Source: Pasteurellaceae bacterium Orientalotternb1 (GTDB taxonomy: Bacteria > Pseudomonadota > Gammaproteobacteria > Enterobacterales > Pasteurellaceae). Taken from it: DNA of 64,000 nucleotides. Both the position numbers and the translations under genes were made by a program. Within the stretch, counting starts at the first letter, position 1; each line of letters begins with the position of its first letter. The notes beneath the pieces are model-generated. The model was not told the DNA's origin and searched no databases. It worked only from the letters and a program-made list of their open reading frames with translations. The stretch is taken from assembly GCA_011455275.1 (NCBI GenBank), contig CP015028.1, positions 842,911-906,910 of the forward strand. The letters run 5' to 3'. Of the stretch, positions 1-9,669 are shown in pieces.

Positions 1-673
1 TCAAGCCTTCTCACAAGATTGCCGTTGGGATACAGTTGATGACGATCGTGAAAACGGTTGTATCCGCAGCAAAGAGTTTGCCTATAGCCAAGACGGCGGC
101 TTAGCGATGTTATCAGGCAACATCGCTCTGGATGGCTGTATCGTTAAAACCGCAGGTGTGGATGAAAGTATTTTGAAATTCACTAGTAAAGCGATTGTGT
201 TTGAAAGCCAAGAAGATGCAGTGGCGGGCATTTTGGGCGGCAAAGTGCAGGCAGGGCATGTTGTGGTTATCCGCTACGAAGGTCCAAAAGGTGGGCCTGG
301 TATGCAAGAGATGCTTTACCCAACCAGCTATTTGAAATCAATGGGCTTAGGTAAAGCCTGTGCATTATTGACGGACGGACGTTTTTCAGGTGGCACATCG
401 GGGCTTTCTATCGGGCACTGCTCACCAGAAGCAGCGGCAGGTGGTTTGATTGGCGTGGTAAAAGATGGCGATACGATTGAAATCGACATTCCAAGCCGCT
501 CCATTCAGTTATTGGTGGACGACGCCGAACTCGCCCAACGCCGTGCCGAACAAGACAAACTTGGCTGGAAACCAGCTAACCGTAAACGTGAAGTATCCTT
601 TGCTTTAAAAGTGTATGGACATTTTGCCACATCTGCCGACAAAGGTGCGGTTCGTGATAAGAGCAAAATCTAA
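1..673 (+). CDS. ilvD: Dihydroxy-acid dehydratase, C-terminal part
   Basis: Catalyses the dehydration step of valine, leucine and isoleucine synthesis. The window opens inside the gene; the first complete codon is at base 2 and 223 codons are present, about the last third of a usual protein of about 615 residues. Conserved family stretches are readable: SQDCRWDT at the start, [42 protein letters not shown], and the C-terminal [12 protein letters not shown]. No frame break is seen. It ends in TAA, and a USS follows within 5 bases. The [Fe-S] ligands upstream are outside the window. Identification is firm. Confidence 0.97.
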   Translation, partial: QAFSQDCRWDTVDDDRENGCIRSKEFAYSQDGGLAMLSGNIALDGCIVKTAGVDESILKFTSKAIVFESQEDAVAGILGGKVQAGHVVVIRYEGPKGGPGMQEMLYPTSYLKSMGLGKACALLTDGRFSGGTSGLSIGHCSPEAAAGGLIGVVKDGDTIEIDIPSRSIQLLVDDAELAQRRAEQDKLGWKPANRKREVSFALKVYGHFATSADKGAVRDKSKI

Positions 674-677
674 TCCG

Positions 678-710
678 ACAAGCGGTCACTTCCGCACAAT
701 TTTTTGCAAT
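678..710 (+). repeat. Extended DNA uptake sequence (USS), single copy
   Basis: ACAAGCGGTCA, a 14-base gap, then TTTGCAAT (one mismatch to TTTGCAAA). It lies directly downstream of ilvD. A degenerate opposite-facing copy (TAACCGCTTG) follows near 731-740, so the pair could fold as a weak terminator. This is the type copy for the family discussed in the findings. Confidence 0.85.
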
Positions 711-800
711 TGCAAATGATTAAGCGGATCTAACCGCTTGCACCTAAACGCTTGCTTCAGTAGAATGCGGGCGTTTTTTATTTCAATTTAGGAGAACGCA

Positions 801-1130
801 ATGTTTGGAAAAGGTGGATTGGGCGGTTTGATGAAGCAAGCCCAGCAAATGCAAGAGCGTATGCAAAAAATGCAAGAAGAAATCGCTCAACTTGAAGTAA
901 CGGGCGAATCAGGTGCGGGTTTGGTGAAAGTCACGATTAACGGGGCACACAACTGCCGCCGTATTGAAATCGATCCATCTTTGATGGAAGACGACAAAGA
1001 GATGTTGGAAGATTTAATCGCTGCTGCTTTTAACGATGCCGTGCGTCGTGCTGAAGCGTTACAAAAAGAAAAAATGGCAAGCGTTACCGCAGGTATTCAG
1101 TTACCAGCGGGTATGAAAATGCCATTCTAA
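801..1130 (+). CDS. ybaB: YbaB/EbfC family nucleoid-associated protein
   Basis: A 109-residue protein of the YbaB/EbfC family: small dimeric DNA-binding proteins associated with the nucleoid and often found near dnaX-recR. It begins [18 protein letters not shown], the typical glycine-rich start, followed by a methionine/glutamine-rich helix, a central beta region and a helical C-terminus ending MKMPF. A strong Shine-Dalgarno (AGGAGAA) lies about 8 bases before the ATG. Neither dnaX nor recR is next to it here; it sits alone between ilvD and a terminator. Length matches the family. Confidence 0.93.
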   Translation: MFGKGGLGGLMKQAQQMQERMQKMQEEIAQLEVTGESGAGLVKVTINGAHNCRRIEIDPSLMEDDKEMLEDLIAAAFNDAVRRAEALQKEKMASVTAGIQLPAGMKMPF

Positions 1131-1149
1131 TTTTTTCATAATTTTTCAC

Positions 1150-1170
1150 AAAGGGCGGAAGCCCTTTTTT
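1150..1170 (+). terminator. Rho-independent terminator of ybaB
   Basis: GGGC-GGAA-GCCC stem flanked by A and T runs (AAAGGGC / GCCCTTTTTT) just after the ybaB stop. Confidence 0.8.
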
Positions 1171-1210
1171 GTTGTCTAAAACCACCTAACTATCAGAAAA
1201 AGCAGAAAAC

Positions 1211-1238
1211 AAAAAAGCCTTGGAAAAATCCAAGGCTT
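1211..1238 (-). terminator. Terminator of tRNA-Ala
   Basis: Nine-base stem AAGCCTTGG/CCAAGGCTT with a 6-base loop. Read on the minus strand it is followed by a T run, just downstream of the tRNA. Confidence 0.8.
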
Positions 1239-1244
1239 AAAATT

Positions 1245-1321
<77 letters not shown>

Positions 1322-1398
1322 AAAACGCTCGAAATGATAGGCTTTTCGCCTTTATCTGTCAATCACAAAAATCATTTCGCCCGTTGATTGATTAAAAA

Positions 1399-2847
1399 CT
1401 AACTAGCTTGTGCTTGAATATACGCAATCGCTTTTTGAATGCGAGCCAAAGTGCGAGTTTTGCCCACCAATTTTGCGGTGATGTCCATTGATGGTGATTG
1501 CCCTGAACCCGTTACTGCCAAGCGGAACGGCATTCCCACTTTGCCCATACCGATTTCAAGCTCTGCCGCAGTTTGGTTCATTGCTTCGTGAATATTTTCC
1601 ACCGTCCAGTCGTGACAAGCGGTCAGTTTCTCGGAAAGTTTTGCAAGGGGGGCAACGGCTTCCGCTTTGAAGTTTTTCATCGCTGCTTTTTCATCGTAGC
1701 CGTCAAATTCTTCAAAGAAGTAACGGCTGGACGTTGCCATTTCTTTCAACGTTTTGCAACGTTCGCCTAACACGCTCACAATGTCGGCAAGGGCGGGGAC
1801 ATCAGCTTGCTGATAGTTGATTTCTTGTTGTTGCATATGCCATTCTAAATGGCGGGCAACGTAGTTTGGATCGAGGGTGCGAATGTAATGTTGGTTAAGC
1901 CATTGCAATTTCTCGGTGTTGAAGGCACTGGCAGATTTGCTTACCGCTTCTAAATTGAACAACGCAATCATCTCTTCACGGCTGAAAATTTCTTGGTCGC
2001 CATGTCCCCAACCTAAACGTACTAAGTAGTTGATAAGAGCTTCTGGCAAGTAGCCATCATCACGGTATTGCATCACGCCGACTGCCCCGTGGCGTTTTGA
2101 GAGTTTTTGACCGTCATCGCCTAAAATCATTGAAACGTGGGCGTAAACGGGGATCGGTGCACCTAGTGCTTTCAAAATGTTGATTTGGCGTGGGGTGTTG
2201 TTGATGTGATCTTCGCCACGCACAACGTGGGTGATGCCCATATCCCAGTCATCGACCACTACGCAGAAGTTGTAGGTTGGTGAGCCATCGGTACGGCGAA
2301 TGATCAAATCGTCTAATTCGCTGTTGCTAATTTCAATGCGACCCCGCACGGCATCTTCAAACACCACCGAGCCTTCCGTTGGGTTCTTGAAACGCACAAC
2401 GTGGGGGGCATTCGGATCAGCAGGGGGATTGTGCAAGCAGTGGCGATCGTAGCGTGGTTTTTCTTTGTTGGCTTCTTGTTCTGCTCTCAAGGCTTCTAAA
2501 CGCTCTTTTGAGCAATAGCAACGATACGCCAAGCCTTGCTCTAACATTTGATCGATGACTTGGTTATAGCGGTCAAAGCGTTTGGTTTGGTAGTAAGGCC
2601 CGTGTTCCCATTCCAAATTTAACCATTCCATTCCTTCCAAAATGGCGGCGGTGGCTTCAGGGGTTGAGCGTTCTAAATCGGTATCTTCAATGCGGAGTAC
2701 AAATTCACCTTGGTTATGTTTGGCGTATAACCAAGAATAGAGAGCGGTTCTCGCCCCGCCGACGTGTAAATAACCCGTTGGGCTAGGGGCGAAGCGGGTG
2801 CGAACTTTCACGTTCGGATCTAACGGAAAAAGATTTTCGAGTTGCAT
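1399..2847 (-). CDS. gltX: Glutamate--tRNA ligase
   Basis: Charges tRNA-Glu in the cytoplasm (class I synthetase). The 482-residue protein has the HIGH-type motif [11 protein letters not shown] near residues 21-31, a zinc-type C-x-C...C-x-H region (YRCYCSKE ... YDRHCLH) in the acceptor-binding insertion, and the KMSKS-type KLSKRHG near residue 250. The anticodon-binding helical domain follows to the end. A USS lies inside the gene near the C-terminus and is read as LTACHDW in the protein. The ATG at 2847 is the only start that keeps the full Rossmann fold. Length is normal for the long bacterial form. Confidence 0.98.
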   Translation of the reverse strand: MQLENLFPLDPNVKVRTRFAPSPTGYLHVGGARTALYSWLYAKHNQGEFVLRIEDTDLERSTPEATAAILEGMEWLNLEWEHGPYYQTKRFDRYNQVIDQMLEQGLAYRCYCSKERLEALRAEQEANKEKPRYDRHCLHNPPADPNAPHVVRFKNPTEGSVVFEDAVRGRIEISNSELDDLIIRRTDGSPTYNFCVVVDDWDMGITHVVRGEDHINNTPRQINILKALGAPIPVYAHVSMILGDDGQKLSKRHGAVGVMQYRDDGYLPEALINYLVRLGWGHGDQEIFSREEMIALFNLEAVSKSASAFNTEKLQWLNQHYIRTLDPNYVARHLEWHMQQQEINYQQADVPALADIVSVLGERCKTLKEMATSSRYFFEEFDGYDEKAAMKNFKAEAVAPLAKLSEKLTACHDWTVENIHEAMNQTAAELEIGMGKVGMPFRLAVTGSGQSPSMDITAKLVGKTRTLARIQKAIAYIQAQAS

Positions 2848-2977
2848 TATTTATCCTAATTTCAAATTTTTGACGAAAAAACTCGGCTATTTTACTCTTA
2901 TGACGAGTGATTAGTAGCGAAAATTTGCCGTTTTGGGCGAAAAATTCAGCGAACACACAAATTTTTGCAAAAATCGT

Positions 2978-3005
2978 TTGACGACAATTTTTTGATCCCT
3001 ATAAT
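2978..3005 (+). promoter_or_regulatory. Sigma-70 promoter of the tRNA-Val cluster
   Basis: TTGACG at 2978-2983, a 16-base spacer, then a perfect TATAAT at 3000-3005. A GC-rich discriminator follows, as is usual for stable-RNA promoters. It lies 41 bases before the first tRNA-Val. Confidence 0.75.
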
Positions 3006-3045
3006 GCCACTCCGCAACGCAGTGATGCGTTGTTAAGTTTGAAAA

Positions 3046-3121
3046 GGGCGATTAGCTCAGTTGGGAGAGCACCTCCCTTACAAGGAGGGGGTCACTGGTT
3101 CGAGACCGGTATCGCCCACCA
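3046..3121 (+). tRNA. tRNA-Val (anticodon TAC), copy 1
   Basis: A 76-base cloverleaf: acceptor GGGCGAT paired with ATCGCCC, D arm GCTCAGTTGGGAGAGC, anticodon stem CTCCC/GGGAG with loop TTACAAG (anticodon TAC), T loop GGTTCGAGACC, encoded CCA. It is the first of three identical copies and follows the promoter at 2978-3005. Confidence 0.97.
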
Positions 3122-3184
3122 CTTTTTTATTTAAGGATAAAAAGTACCAACCTTTCAAACTTCCCTTTGATTTAAGTCTCAAGT

Positions 3185-3260
3185 GGGCGATTAGCTCAGT
3201 TGGGAGAGCACCTCCCTTACAAGGAGGGGGTCACTGGTTCGAGACCGGTATCGCCCACCA
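3185..3260 (+). tRNA. tRNA-Val (anticodon TAC), copy 2
   Basis: Identical over 76 bases to the first copy. The 63-base spacer from copy 1 shows no promoter of its own, so co-transcription with copy 1 and processing of a polycistronic precursor is the likely arrangement. Confidence 0.97.
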
Positions 3261-3295
3261 CTTAGACTTAACATCATAAACTTCATATCTATGAA

Positions 3296-3371
3296 GGGCG
3301 ATTAGCTCAGTTGGGAGAGCACCTCCCTTACAAGGAGGGGGTCACTGGTTCGAGACCGGTATCGCCCACCA
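3296..3371 (+). tRNA. tRNA-Val (anticodon TAC), copy 3
   Basis: Third identical copy, 35 bases after copy 2. No clear rho-independent terminator follows; the next 230 bases hold a USS (3431-3441) and the rlmN upstream region. Confidence 0.97.
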
Positions 3372-3602
3372 CTTCTTCTTAATTATCTTATTTCCAAATC
3401 ATATTCAATTTGCAAAATTTTTAGCGGAACTGACCGCTTGTCTGCTGATTTTTGTGATCTCTGTCGAAAAACGCACTTCTTTCGCTTTGCAAATCGGTGA
3501 AAATTCACTAGCCTTAATCGACAGACATCAGTAGAATTCGCACTCTTTTATTCATGCAAAATTCACCTTTTGCCACAAGACGTGTAACAACGAGGCTTTT
3601 CA

Positions 3603-4763
3603 ATGTCTGAACAAATTCAAGCAACCAATGCGGGTTGCTCAACTCAACCCAAACAAGAAAAAATCAACCTATTAAATTTGAACCGTCAAGAAATGCGGGA
3701 ATTGTTTGCCGAAATGGGCGAAAAACCGTTTCGTGCCGATCAGTTAATGAAATGGATTTACCACTTTGGTGAAGACAATTTCGACAATATGACTAACATC
3801 AACAAGGTGTTGCGGGAAAAACTAAAAAATATCGCCGAAATCAAAGCCCCTGAAGTTGCCGTTGAGCAACGTTCCGCAGATGGCACAATCAAATGGGCGA
3901 TGTGGGTAGGCGATCAGCAGATCGAAACCGTGTATATTCCCGAAGATGATCGGGCAACGTTGTGCGTCTCTTCGCAAGTGGGCTGTGCGTTGGCGTGTAC
4001 TTTCTGCTCTACGGCACAACAAGGCTTTAACCGCAATTTGAGTGTTGCGGAAATTATCGGGCAGGTATGGCGAGCCTCGAAAATTATCGGCAACTTTGGG
4101 GTTACGGGCGTGCGACCAATCACCAATGTGGTAATGATGGGAATGGGTGAGCCGTTGCTTAATATGAACAATGTGATTCCTGCAATGGAAATTATGTTAG
4201 ATGACTTTGCCTATGGCTTATCTAAACGCCGTGTAACCCTTTCGACTTCGGGGGTGGTGCCTGCGTTGGATAAAATGCGAGAGCAAATTGACGTGGCGTT
4301 GGCGATTTCCCTGCACGCCCCGAACGATGAATTGCGTGATGAACTTGTGCCGATCAACAAAAAATACAACATTAAAATGTTGATTGATTCGGTGAACAAA
4401 TATCTGGAAGTGTCGAACGCCAATCACGGCAAAGTTACCATTGAATACGTGATGCTCAACCAAGTGAACGATGGCGTAGAACACGCCCATCAGTTGGCGG
4501 ACGTGCTGAAAAACACGCCAAGCAAAATCAACTTGATTCCGTGGAACCCGTTTCCTGAAGCCCCGTATGCGAAAAGCTCAAACACCCGCATTGCTCGTTT
4601 CCAAAAAACGTTGATGGAATATGGCTTTACCGTTACCGTTCGTAAAACCCGTGGCGATGATATTGACGCCGCTTGCGGGCAGCTAGCAGGCGATGTGATC
4701 GATCGCACCAAACGCACATTGGAAAAACGGAAGTTTGGTGAAAATATTGCAATCGCTCAGTAG
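3603..4763 (+). CDS. rlmN: Dual-specificity RNA methyltransferase RlmN
   Basis: Radical-SAM enzyme that methylates C2 of A2503 in 23S rRNA and A37 of some tRNAs. The 386-residue protein carries the radical-SAM C-x3-C-x2-C motif at C128, C132 and C135 (GCALACTFC). A glycine-rich MGMGEP SAM-contact segment follows, and the C-terminal [16 protein letters not shown] contains the cysteine that forms the methyl-transfer adduct. About 20 poorly conserved residues precede the usual start region ([13 protein letters not shown]). The upstream ribosome site is modest (ACGAGG). pilF follows downstream, as often seen in gamma-proteobacteria, but here a 94-base palindromic repeat separates them. Confidence 0.97.
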   Translation: MSEQIQATNAGCSTQPKQEKINLLNLNRQEMRELFAEMGEKPFRADQLMKWIYHFGEDNFDNMTNINKVLREKLKNIAEIKAPEVAVEQRSADGTIKWAMWVGDQQIETVYIPEDDRATLCVSSQVGCALACTFCSTAQQGFNRNLSVAEIIGQVWRASKIIGNFGVTGVRPITNVVMMGMGEPLLNMNNVIPAMEIMLDDFAYGLSKRRVTLSTSGVVPALDKMREQIDVALAISLHAPNDELRDELVPINKKYNIKMLIDSVNKYLEVSNANHGKVTIEYVMLNQVNDGVEHAHQLADVLKNTPSKINLIPWNPFPEAPYAKSSNTRIARFQKTLMEYGFTVTVRKTRGDDIDAACGQLAGDVIDRTKRTLEKRKFGENIAIAQ

Positions 4764-4857
4764 GTAGGGTGGGGCTTGACCCACCATTACGATTTGCAAA
4801 TTTTGAATCCAAACTAACCGCTTGTAATGGTAATCGGTGGGCTAAGCCCCACCCTAC
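4764..4857. repeat. Large nested palindrome with a USS in its loop
   Basis: The left arm starts GTAGGGTGGGGCTTGACCCA (4764 onward). The right arm, 4824-4857, is its near-complement ending GCCCCACCCTAC, with ATTAC/GTAAT at the inner edges. Each arm is itself partly palindromic. The loop carries TTTGCAAA, 14 bases, then TAACCGCTTGT, a one-mismatch USS. It lies between rlmN and pilF and could form a very stable RNA stem. Confidence 0.75.
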
Positions 4858-4870
4858 ACGGTAAAACAGC

Positions 4871-4892
4871 GGGCGGACACACAGGTTCGCCC
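4871..4892. repeat. Short intergenic palindrome of the GGGCGAAC type
   Basis: GGGCGGAC ... GTTCGCCC imperfect inverted repeat immediately before the pilF ribosome site. A perfect relative, GGCGAACA/TGTTCGCC, is at 13948-13965. Confidence 0.55.
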
Positions 4893-4919
4893 CGACGAAA
4901 ATGCCCTATGGGAGAAACG

Positions 4920-5486
4920 ATGAAACTTGCAAAACTTTCTCAGAATCTGACCGCTTGTTTGCTGGCTTTTGGGCTCGTAGGCTGTGCCACGCAAAGCCCG
5001 CCAGAGAAAACCGAGTTTAACCGCAGTGAAGCAGTCAAAGCTCGCATCAATTTAGCACTGGCTTATTTAGAACAGAATGATTTCCCCAAAGCTAAGCAAA
5101 ATATCGACAAAGCCCTTGAACACGACCAACAGGATTACCTGCCTCATTCCGTGCTTGCTTACTATTTCCAACAAATCGGCGAGCCAAGCAACGCCGAAAA
5201 AGCTTACCAAAAAGCTCTAGCCTTGAGTGAAAATCGCCCTGATGTGATGAATAACTATGGCACATTTTTGTGTAAGCAGGGAAAATTTGACGCTGCTTAC
5301 CAACAATTCGAGCAAGCGTTGCAAAGCAAACAGCCTTATTATCACCAAGCTGACACGCTTGAAAATATTGTACTGTGTGCCGATAAACAACCAAATCTAA
5401 ACAGAAAAAACGATGCATTAGTCCAGTTAGAAAAATGGGATAGTGAACGAGCAAGAAAGCTAAAGCAAAATGTTAGGGCGTTTTAG
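4920..5486 (+). CDS. pilF: Type IV pilus biogenesis/stability lipoprotein PilW/PilF (TPR)
   Basis: A 188-residue lipoprotein predicted to act at the outer membrane as pilotin for the type IV pilus secretin. The start chosen is the ATG at 4920 (GGGAG 7 bases upstream), because it gives a clean signal peptide with lipobox LVGC. A longer in-frame reading upstream runs through the repeats and is unlikely. After the lipid-anchored Cys there are TPR-like helical repeats (ARINLALAYLEQNDFPKAKQ; LAYYFQQIGEPSNAEKAYQ; NNYGTFLCKQGKFDAAYQQF). The signal peptide's LTACLL is encoded by a USS. It converges with the next gene, the two stop codons being one base apart. rlmN-pilF neighbours support the call. 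Confidence 0.85.
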   Translation: MKLAKLSQNLTACLLAFGLVGCATQSPPEKTEFNRSEAVKARINLALAYLEQNDFPKAKQNIDKALEHDQQDYLPHSVLAYYFQQIGEPSNAEKAYQKALALSENRPDVMNNYGTFLCKQGKFDAAYQQFEQALQSKQPYYHQADTLENIVLCADKQPNLNRKNDALVQLEKWDSERARKLKQNVRAF

Positions 5487-5487
5487 A

Positions 5488-5874
5488 TCAAATAGCGTTT
5501 CGAACAATTTCTTGAATCTGTTTTAATCCATTCAAACGAGTGCTGGTCAAGTGGCGGGTGATTTGTAACTCATCAAAAAGCGGTTGAATTTCAAACTGTG
5601 CTAACTCGACGGTGTTTTTTTCAAGTAAGGCGATACGGACGATCATCAACAGCCCTTGCATTAAGCGGGCGTCGCTATAGGCTTTGATTTCTCTCGGCTC
5701 GGTTTGAAAGGCAAACCACAAGCGGCTTTCGCAGCCGTGAATTTCAGGGAGAGTTTCGAGCTCTTGTGCTGAAAGTTTTGGCAACTGGCGGCTAAGTTGA
5801 ATTAACAAGCGGTATCTTTCTTCCCAAGATTTGCAATTCGCAAACTGGGTGTAAATGTCATTTAAGGTCATCAT
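5488..5874 (-). CDS. SufE/CsdE family sulfur-acceptor protein
   Basis: A 128-residue SufE-family protein. These accept persulfide sulfur from a cysteine desulfurase (SufS or CsdA) for Fe-S cluster assembly. The conserved acceptor cysteine lies in HGCESRLWF (C48); most family members read GCxSxVW at this place. The N-terminal FANCKSWEERYRLLIQLSRQLP is typical. No desulfurase gene is nearby, so SufE cannot be told from CsdE by context. Two adjacent ATG codons (5874 and 5871) could start it. The 3' end nearly touches pilF on the other strand, with no visible terminator between them. Confidence 0.85.
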   Translation of the reverse strand: MMTLNDIYTQFANCKSWEERYRLLIQLSRQLPKLSAQELETLPEIHGCESRLWFAFQTEPREIKAYSDARLMQGLLMIVRIALLEKNTVELAQFEIQPLFDELQITRHLTSTRLNGLKQIQEIVRNAI

Positions 5875-5983
5875 GATTTAAATTGCAAAAAATTGAGCAG
5901 ATCTTACCGTTATTTCGTGCCACTTTCTACCCTTGCCAATTTTTGCTAGAATTCAGCGTTTTTCTATTTTATAAGGAACGAAA

Positions 5984-6574
5984 ATGTCAGTTATCCCAAT
6001 GGTTGTGGAACAGAGTTCCAAAGGCGAACGTGCCTACGATATTTACTCCCGCTTGTTGAAAGAGCGGATTATTTTTTTAAACGGCGGTGTAGAAGATGAA
6101 ATGGCGAAACTTATCGTGGCTCAATTGCTCTTTTTAGAGGCAGAAGATCCCGAAAAAGATATTCATCTTTACATCAACTCCCCTGGCGGTTCAGTGACGG
6201 CGGGGATGGCAATTTTCGATACGATGAATTTCATCAAACCCGATGTTAGCACCGTGTGTATCGGGCAAGCTTGCTCAATGGGGGCATTTTTGCTTTCCGC
6301 GGGGGCAAAAGGCAAACGCTTTGCCTTACCGCACGCCCGAGTGATGATTCATCAGCCGCTTGGCGGTTTCCGTGGACAAGCGTCTGATATTCAAATCCAC
6401 GCCCAAGAAATTTTGAAAATCAAACAGACCTTAAACGAACGGATGGCGGAATTTACTGGGCAGCCGCTGGAAAAAATTGAAAAAGACACCGACCGCGATA
6501 ATTTTATGTCAGCCGATGAAGCCAAAAACTATGGTTTAGTGGATGCGGTAGTGAGCAAAAGAGATCAACAATAA
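5984..6574 (+). CDS. clpP: ATP-dependent Clp protease proteolytic subunit
   Basis: Serine peptidase of 196 residues that forms the tetradecameric ClpP barrel working with ClpX. The catalytic serine is in [14 protein letters not shown] and the histidine in MIHQPLGG, with the aspartate further on. The N-terminal pore-loop segment ([25 protein letters not shown]) is conserved. The ATG at 5984 is preceded by AAGGAAC. The stop codon TAA overlaps the clpX start by one base (TAATG), so translation is probably coupled. Confidence 0.98.
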   Translation: MSVIPMVVEQSSKGERAYDIYSRLLKERIIFLNGGVEDEMAKLIVAQLLFLEAEDPEKDIHLYINSPGGSVTAGMAIFDTMNFIKPDVSTVCIGQACSMGAFLLSAGAKGKRFALPHARVMIHQPLGGFRGQASDIQIHAQEILKIKQTLNERMAEFTGQPLEKIEKDTDRDNFMSADEAKNYGLVDAVVSKRDQQ

Positions 6575-7824
6575 TGAATAAATTTGAACAAGAACCACAC
6601 TGCAGTTTTTGTGGCAAACGCCGCTCAGAAGTTGATGCGTTAATCGAAGGCACCGAAGGGCATATCTGCAATGACTGTATTGAAGAATCCTATGCCTTGC
6701 TTAAAGGCGAAGCCGAGCCGTTGATTGATGAAGAACTTGAGCAGGGCGAAAGCGAGCCAGAAAAAGTCCCAACCCCTCACGAAATTCATGCCCATTTAGA
6801 TGATTATGTGATCGGGCAAGAACACGCTAAAAAAGTGTTGTCGGTGGCAGTATATAACCACTACAAACGCTTACGCAATGCCTTGTCAGACAATAAAGAA
6901 AGCGAAGGTGTTGAGCTTGGCAAAAGTAACATTTTGTTGATTGGCCCAACAGGAAGCGGTAAAACCCTATTGGCGGAAAGTTTAGCCCGCCGTTTGAATG
7001 TGCCTTTTGCCGTTGCCGATGCGACTACGCTCACCCAAGCAGGTTATGTGGGCGAAGATGTGGAAAATGTAATCCAAAAATTATTGATGAAATGCGATTT
7101 CGATGCCGAGCAAGCCGAGCGTGGCATTATTTTCATTGATGAGATCGACAAAATCACCCGTAAATCCGAAAACCCCTCGCTCACTCGAGATGTCTCGGGC
7201 GAAGGCGTGCAACAAGCCTTGCTAAAATTGGTGGAAGGGACGGTGGCGAACATCAACCCACAAGGCGGACGTAAACACCCGAAACAAGAGACTATTCAAG
7301 TGGATACCTCTAAAATTCTATTTATTTGTGGCGGGGCTTTTGCGGGTTTGGATAAAATTGTCGAAGCTCGTACTAACAAACAAGGTGGTATTGGCTTTGG
7401 TGCAGAGCTGAAGAAAGATAAAGATCGCCAAGCCTTGACAGAATTGTTCAAGCAAGTGGAACCTGAAGATCTGGTGAAATTCGGTTTGATCCCAGAATTG
7501 ATCGGGCGTTTGCCTGTAATTACGCCATTGTCTGAATTAGACGAAGCGGCGTTAATCCAAATTCTGACTGAACCGAAAAATGCGATCATCAAGCAGTATC
7601 AAGCCCTATTCAAAATGGAAGGCGTGGAGCTGAAATTCACCAAAGATGCTCTCACCGCCATCGCCCAAAAAGCCATCTCACGCAAAACAGGGGCTCGGGG
7701 TTTGCGTTCCATTGTGGAAAATCTATTGCTGGATACAATGTATGACTTACCTTCGCTCAATGCGAAAAAAGTGACCGTCGGAAAAGGTTCCGTTGAAAAA
7801 GGCGAAAAGCCGAAGGTGGAATAA
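6574..7824 (+). CDS. clpX: ATP-dependent Clp protease ATP-binding subunit ClpX
   Basis: AAA+ unfoldase of 416 residues that feeds substrates to ClpP. It has an N-terminal zinc-binding domain (CSFCGKRRS ... HICNDCIEE), Walker A GPTGSGKT, Walker [10 protein letters not shown], pore-loop region around GYVGEDVE, sensor motifs and the C-terminal helical domain with KTGARGLRS. Its start overlaps the clpP stop. A GC stem (7834-7853) follows the gene. The C-terminal tail ([10 protein letters not shown]) is lysine-rich, as in relatives. Confidence 0.98.
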   Translation: MNKFEQEPHCSFCGKRRSEVDALIEGTEGHICNDCIEESYALLKGEAEPLIDEELEQGESEPEKVPTPHEIHAHLDDYVIGQEHAKKVLSVAVYNHYKRLRNALSDNKESEGVELGKSNILLIGPTGSGKTLLAESLARRLNVPFAVADATTLTQAGYVGEDVENVIQKLLMKCDFDAEQAERGIIFIDEIDKITRKSENPSLTRDVSGEGVQQALLKLVEGTVANINPQGGRKHPKQETIQVDTSKILFICGGAFAGLDKIVEARTNKQGGIGFGAELKKDKDRQALTELFKQVEPEDLVKFGLIPELIGRLPVITPLSELDEAALIQILTEPKNAIIKQYQALFKMEGVELKFTKDALTAIAQKAISRKTGARGLRSIVENLLLDTMYDLPSLNAKKVTVGKGSVEKGEKPKVE

Positions 7825-7833
7825 TTTCTATTT

Positions 7834-7853
7834 CCCCTCTGTTAAAAGAGGGG
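7834..7853 (+). terminator. Possible terminator of clpPX
   Basis: CCCCTC/GAGGGG stem, with an 8-base loop, 10 bases after the clpX stop. Only a short T run follows (ATTTCTC), so termination may be partial. Confidence 0.5.
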
Positions 7854-7914
7854 ATTTCTCAACAGCCTTTCGTGAAAAGTGGAATTTTCTGCCACGATTT
7901 CAAGGAATAACGCA

Positions 7915-8664
7915 ATGCCACATCAGCCTCCATTTTCCATTACGACCAAAATGCTCAATTTGATTGTTGAGATCTCACATAAATTAGGGACTTTACAACT
8001 GGATTATGAGCGTAATCTACATTTGCGGAAAAATAACCGTTTGCGTTCTATTCAGGCTTCGCTAGCGATTGAAAATAACAGCCTTACTCTTGAGCAAGTT
8101 ACGGATATTATTGCTGGAAAACGAGTTTTAGGACATCCAAAAGAGATTCGTGAAGTGCAAAATGCCTATGATGCTTATGATGATATTTTGACTTATAACC
8201 CCTATTCCGTTCAGGATTTTCTCAAAGCCCATCAGCTTCTCACTCAAGATTTAGTCAAGGAAGCGGGGCAGTTTCGCACCAAAGATGTCGGGATTTACAA
8301 CACTCAAGGTCAGCTTGTCCATATGGGGGCGAGACCACAGTTTGTTGAAAAATTAGTTAATGAGTTGTTTGATTGGGCTAAGCAGGACAATACGCCTGCG
8401 TTGATCAAAAGTGCCGTTGTCCATTACGAAATTGAGATGATTCACCCTTTTGCCGATGGGAATGGACGAATGGGGCGACTATGGCAAAATGTGATTCTAA
8501 CTAAATGGAATCCGATTTTTGCGTGGATTCCAATTGAAACAATGGTTTATGCTCACCAGCCTGAATATTACAAAATGCTTTCCCTTGCTGACAGCCAAAA
8601 TGATTCAACCGCCTTTGTTGAATTTATGTTGGCGATGATTTTGGAAACCTTAGAGGCGTATTAA
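7915..8664 (+). CDS. Fic domain protein, class II (AMP-transferase family)
   Basis: A 249-residue Fic protein. Fic enzymes usually transfer AMP from ATP to hydroxyl groups of target proteins. The active-site motif HPFADGNGRMGR is at residues 177-188 and matches HxFx(D/E)GNGRxxR in full. The inhibitory-helix motif (S/T)xxxE(G/N) is present on the N-terminal side as SLAIEN (S49-N54), which makes this an auto-inhibited class II protein needing no separate antitoxin. The ATG at 7915 has AAGGA 8 bases upstream; a GTG 12 codons earlier lacks one. It ends 3 bases before lpxK, a place usually held by msbA. The substrate is unknown. Confidence 0.9.
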   Translation: MPHQPPFSITTKMLNLIVEISHKLGTLQLDYERNLHLRKNNRLRSIQASLAIENNSLTLEQVTDIIAGKRVLGHPKEIREVQNAYDAYDDILTYNPYSVQDFLKAHQLLTQDLVKEAGQFRTKDVGIYNTQGQLVHMGARPQFVEKLVNELFDWAKQDNTPALIKSAVVHYEIEMIHPFADGNGRMGRLWQNVILTKWNPIFAWIPIETMVYAHQPEYYKMLSLADSQNDSTAFVEFMLAMILETLEAY

Positions 8665-8667
8665 GCG

Positions 8668-9669
8668 ATGAAAATCTGGCAATCCATTAACCTTTTTACC
8701 GTTATACTTGCACCGTTTTCGCTGCTGTTTTGGTTGATTAGCCAACTTCGCCGAGTGTTGTATCGCAAAAATTGCTTGAAATCTTACCACTCGCCTGTGC
8801 CAGTTTTGGTGGTGGGGAATATTTCCGTGGGTGGTAATGGCAAAACGCCCGTAGTGGTGTGGTTGGTGGAACAGCTGCAACAGCGGGGCATCAAAGTGGG
8901 GGTTATTTCCCGTGGTTATGGTGGGAAAAATAAACAGTTTCCACAGCTGGTCACGGCACACAGTGAACCAGAACAAATGGGCGATGAGCCAGTGCTGATT
9001 GCCCAACGTACCCAAGCTCCTGTGGCAATTTCACCAAACCGTCAGCAGAGTATTGAGCTGCTGTTGGGTCAGTTTGAATTAGATTTGATTATCGCTGATG
9101 ATGGCTTGCAACATTACGCATTACAGCGAGAGATAGAATGGGTGGTGATTGATGGCGAACGCCGTTTCGGCAATGGATTTGTGCTGCCTGCGGGCTGTTT
9201 GCGCGAGTTGCCGAGCCGTTTGAAATCAGTACAAGCGGTCATTTGCAACGGAAATGTTGCAAATCAAGGAGAGCATTTGATGAGCCTTGAACCAACAGAG
9301 GCAATCAACTTAGCTACGGGCGAGCGTAAGCCGTTGCGTGATTTTACTAAACAGCCAGCCGTGGCTTTGGCGGGCATTGGCTATCCGCCCCGTTTTTTTA
9401 AGATGTTGCAAAATTATGGTATCCATCTGACCGCTTGCCACAGTTTTGCCGACCACCAAGCCTATTCCGCTGCGATGATTTCGCCATTATCTTCGGGGGA
9501 GCAGCCGTTATTGATGACCGAGAAAGATGCGGTAAAATGCCACGCCTTCGCCGAGCCAAACTGGTGGTATGTCCCTGTTTTTGCAAAATTTTCAGCGGAA
9601 TCGACCGCTTGTTTGCTCCAACCTATTTTAGATTTAGTGAGAACCCACAATGAACGAAAAACTACTTAA
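8668..9669 (+). CDS. lpxK: Tetraacyldisaccharide 4'-kinase
   Basis: Inner-membrane-associated kinase that phosphorylates the 4' position of the lipid A disaccharide. The 333-residue protein starts with a hydrophobic membrane helix (residues about 8-26), then P-loop [11 protein letters not shown] (residues 50-60) and the conserved ISRGYGG and ADDGLQHY motifs. Three USS copies lie inside the gene; they are read as QAVICN, LTACHS and STACLL. The ATG at 8668 is 3 bases after fic. Its 3' end overlaps the next small gene by 20 bases. The usual partner msbA is not adjacent. Confidence 0.97.
   Translation: MKIWQSINLFTVILAPFSLLFWLISQLRRVLYRKNCLKSYHSPVPVLVVGNISVGGNGKTPVVVWLVEQLQQRGIKVGVISRGYGGKNKQFPQLVTAHSEPEQMGDEPVLIAQRTQAPVAISPNRQQSIELLLGQFELDLIIADDGLQHYALQREIEWVVIDGERRFGNGFVLPAGCLRELPSRLKSVQAVICNGNVANQGEHLMSLEPTEAINLATGERKPLRDFTKQPAVALAGIGYPPRFFKMLQNYGIHLTACHSFADHQAYSAAMISPLSSGEQPLLMTEKDAVKCHAFAEPNWWYVPVFAKFSAESTACLLQPILDLVRTHNERKTT

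Noticed and set aside
3061-3279. Open frame running through the tRNA-Val genes
   Set aside because: It is an accidental translation of repeated tRNA sequence; the cloverleaves explain the region fully.
3046-3371. Three near-identical units looking like a short CRISPR or tandem repeat
   Set aside because: Each unit is a complete tRNA-Val with encoded CCA, and the spacers are of unequal length. No CRISPR array was seen anywhere in the window.
7879-7914. GTG start 12 codons upstream for the Fic protein
   Set aside because: No ribosome site there and the added residues are not Fic-like; ATG 7915 has AAGGA at good distance.
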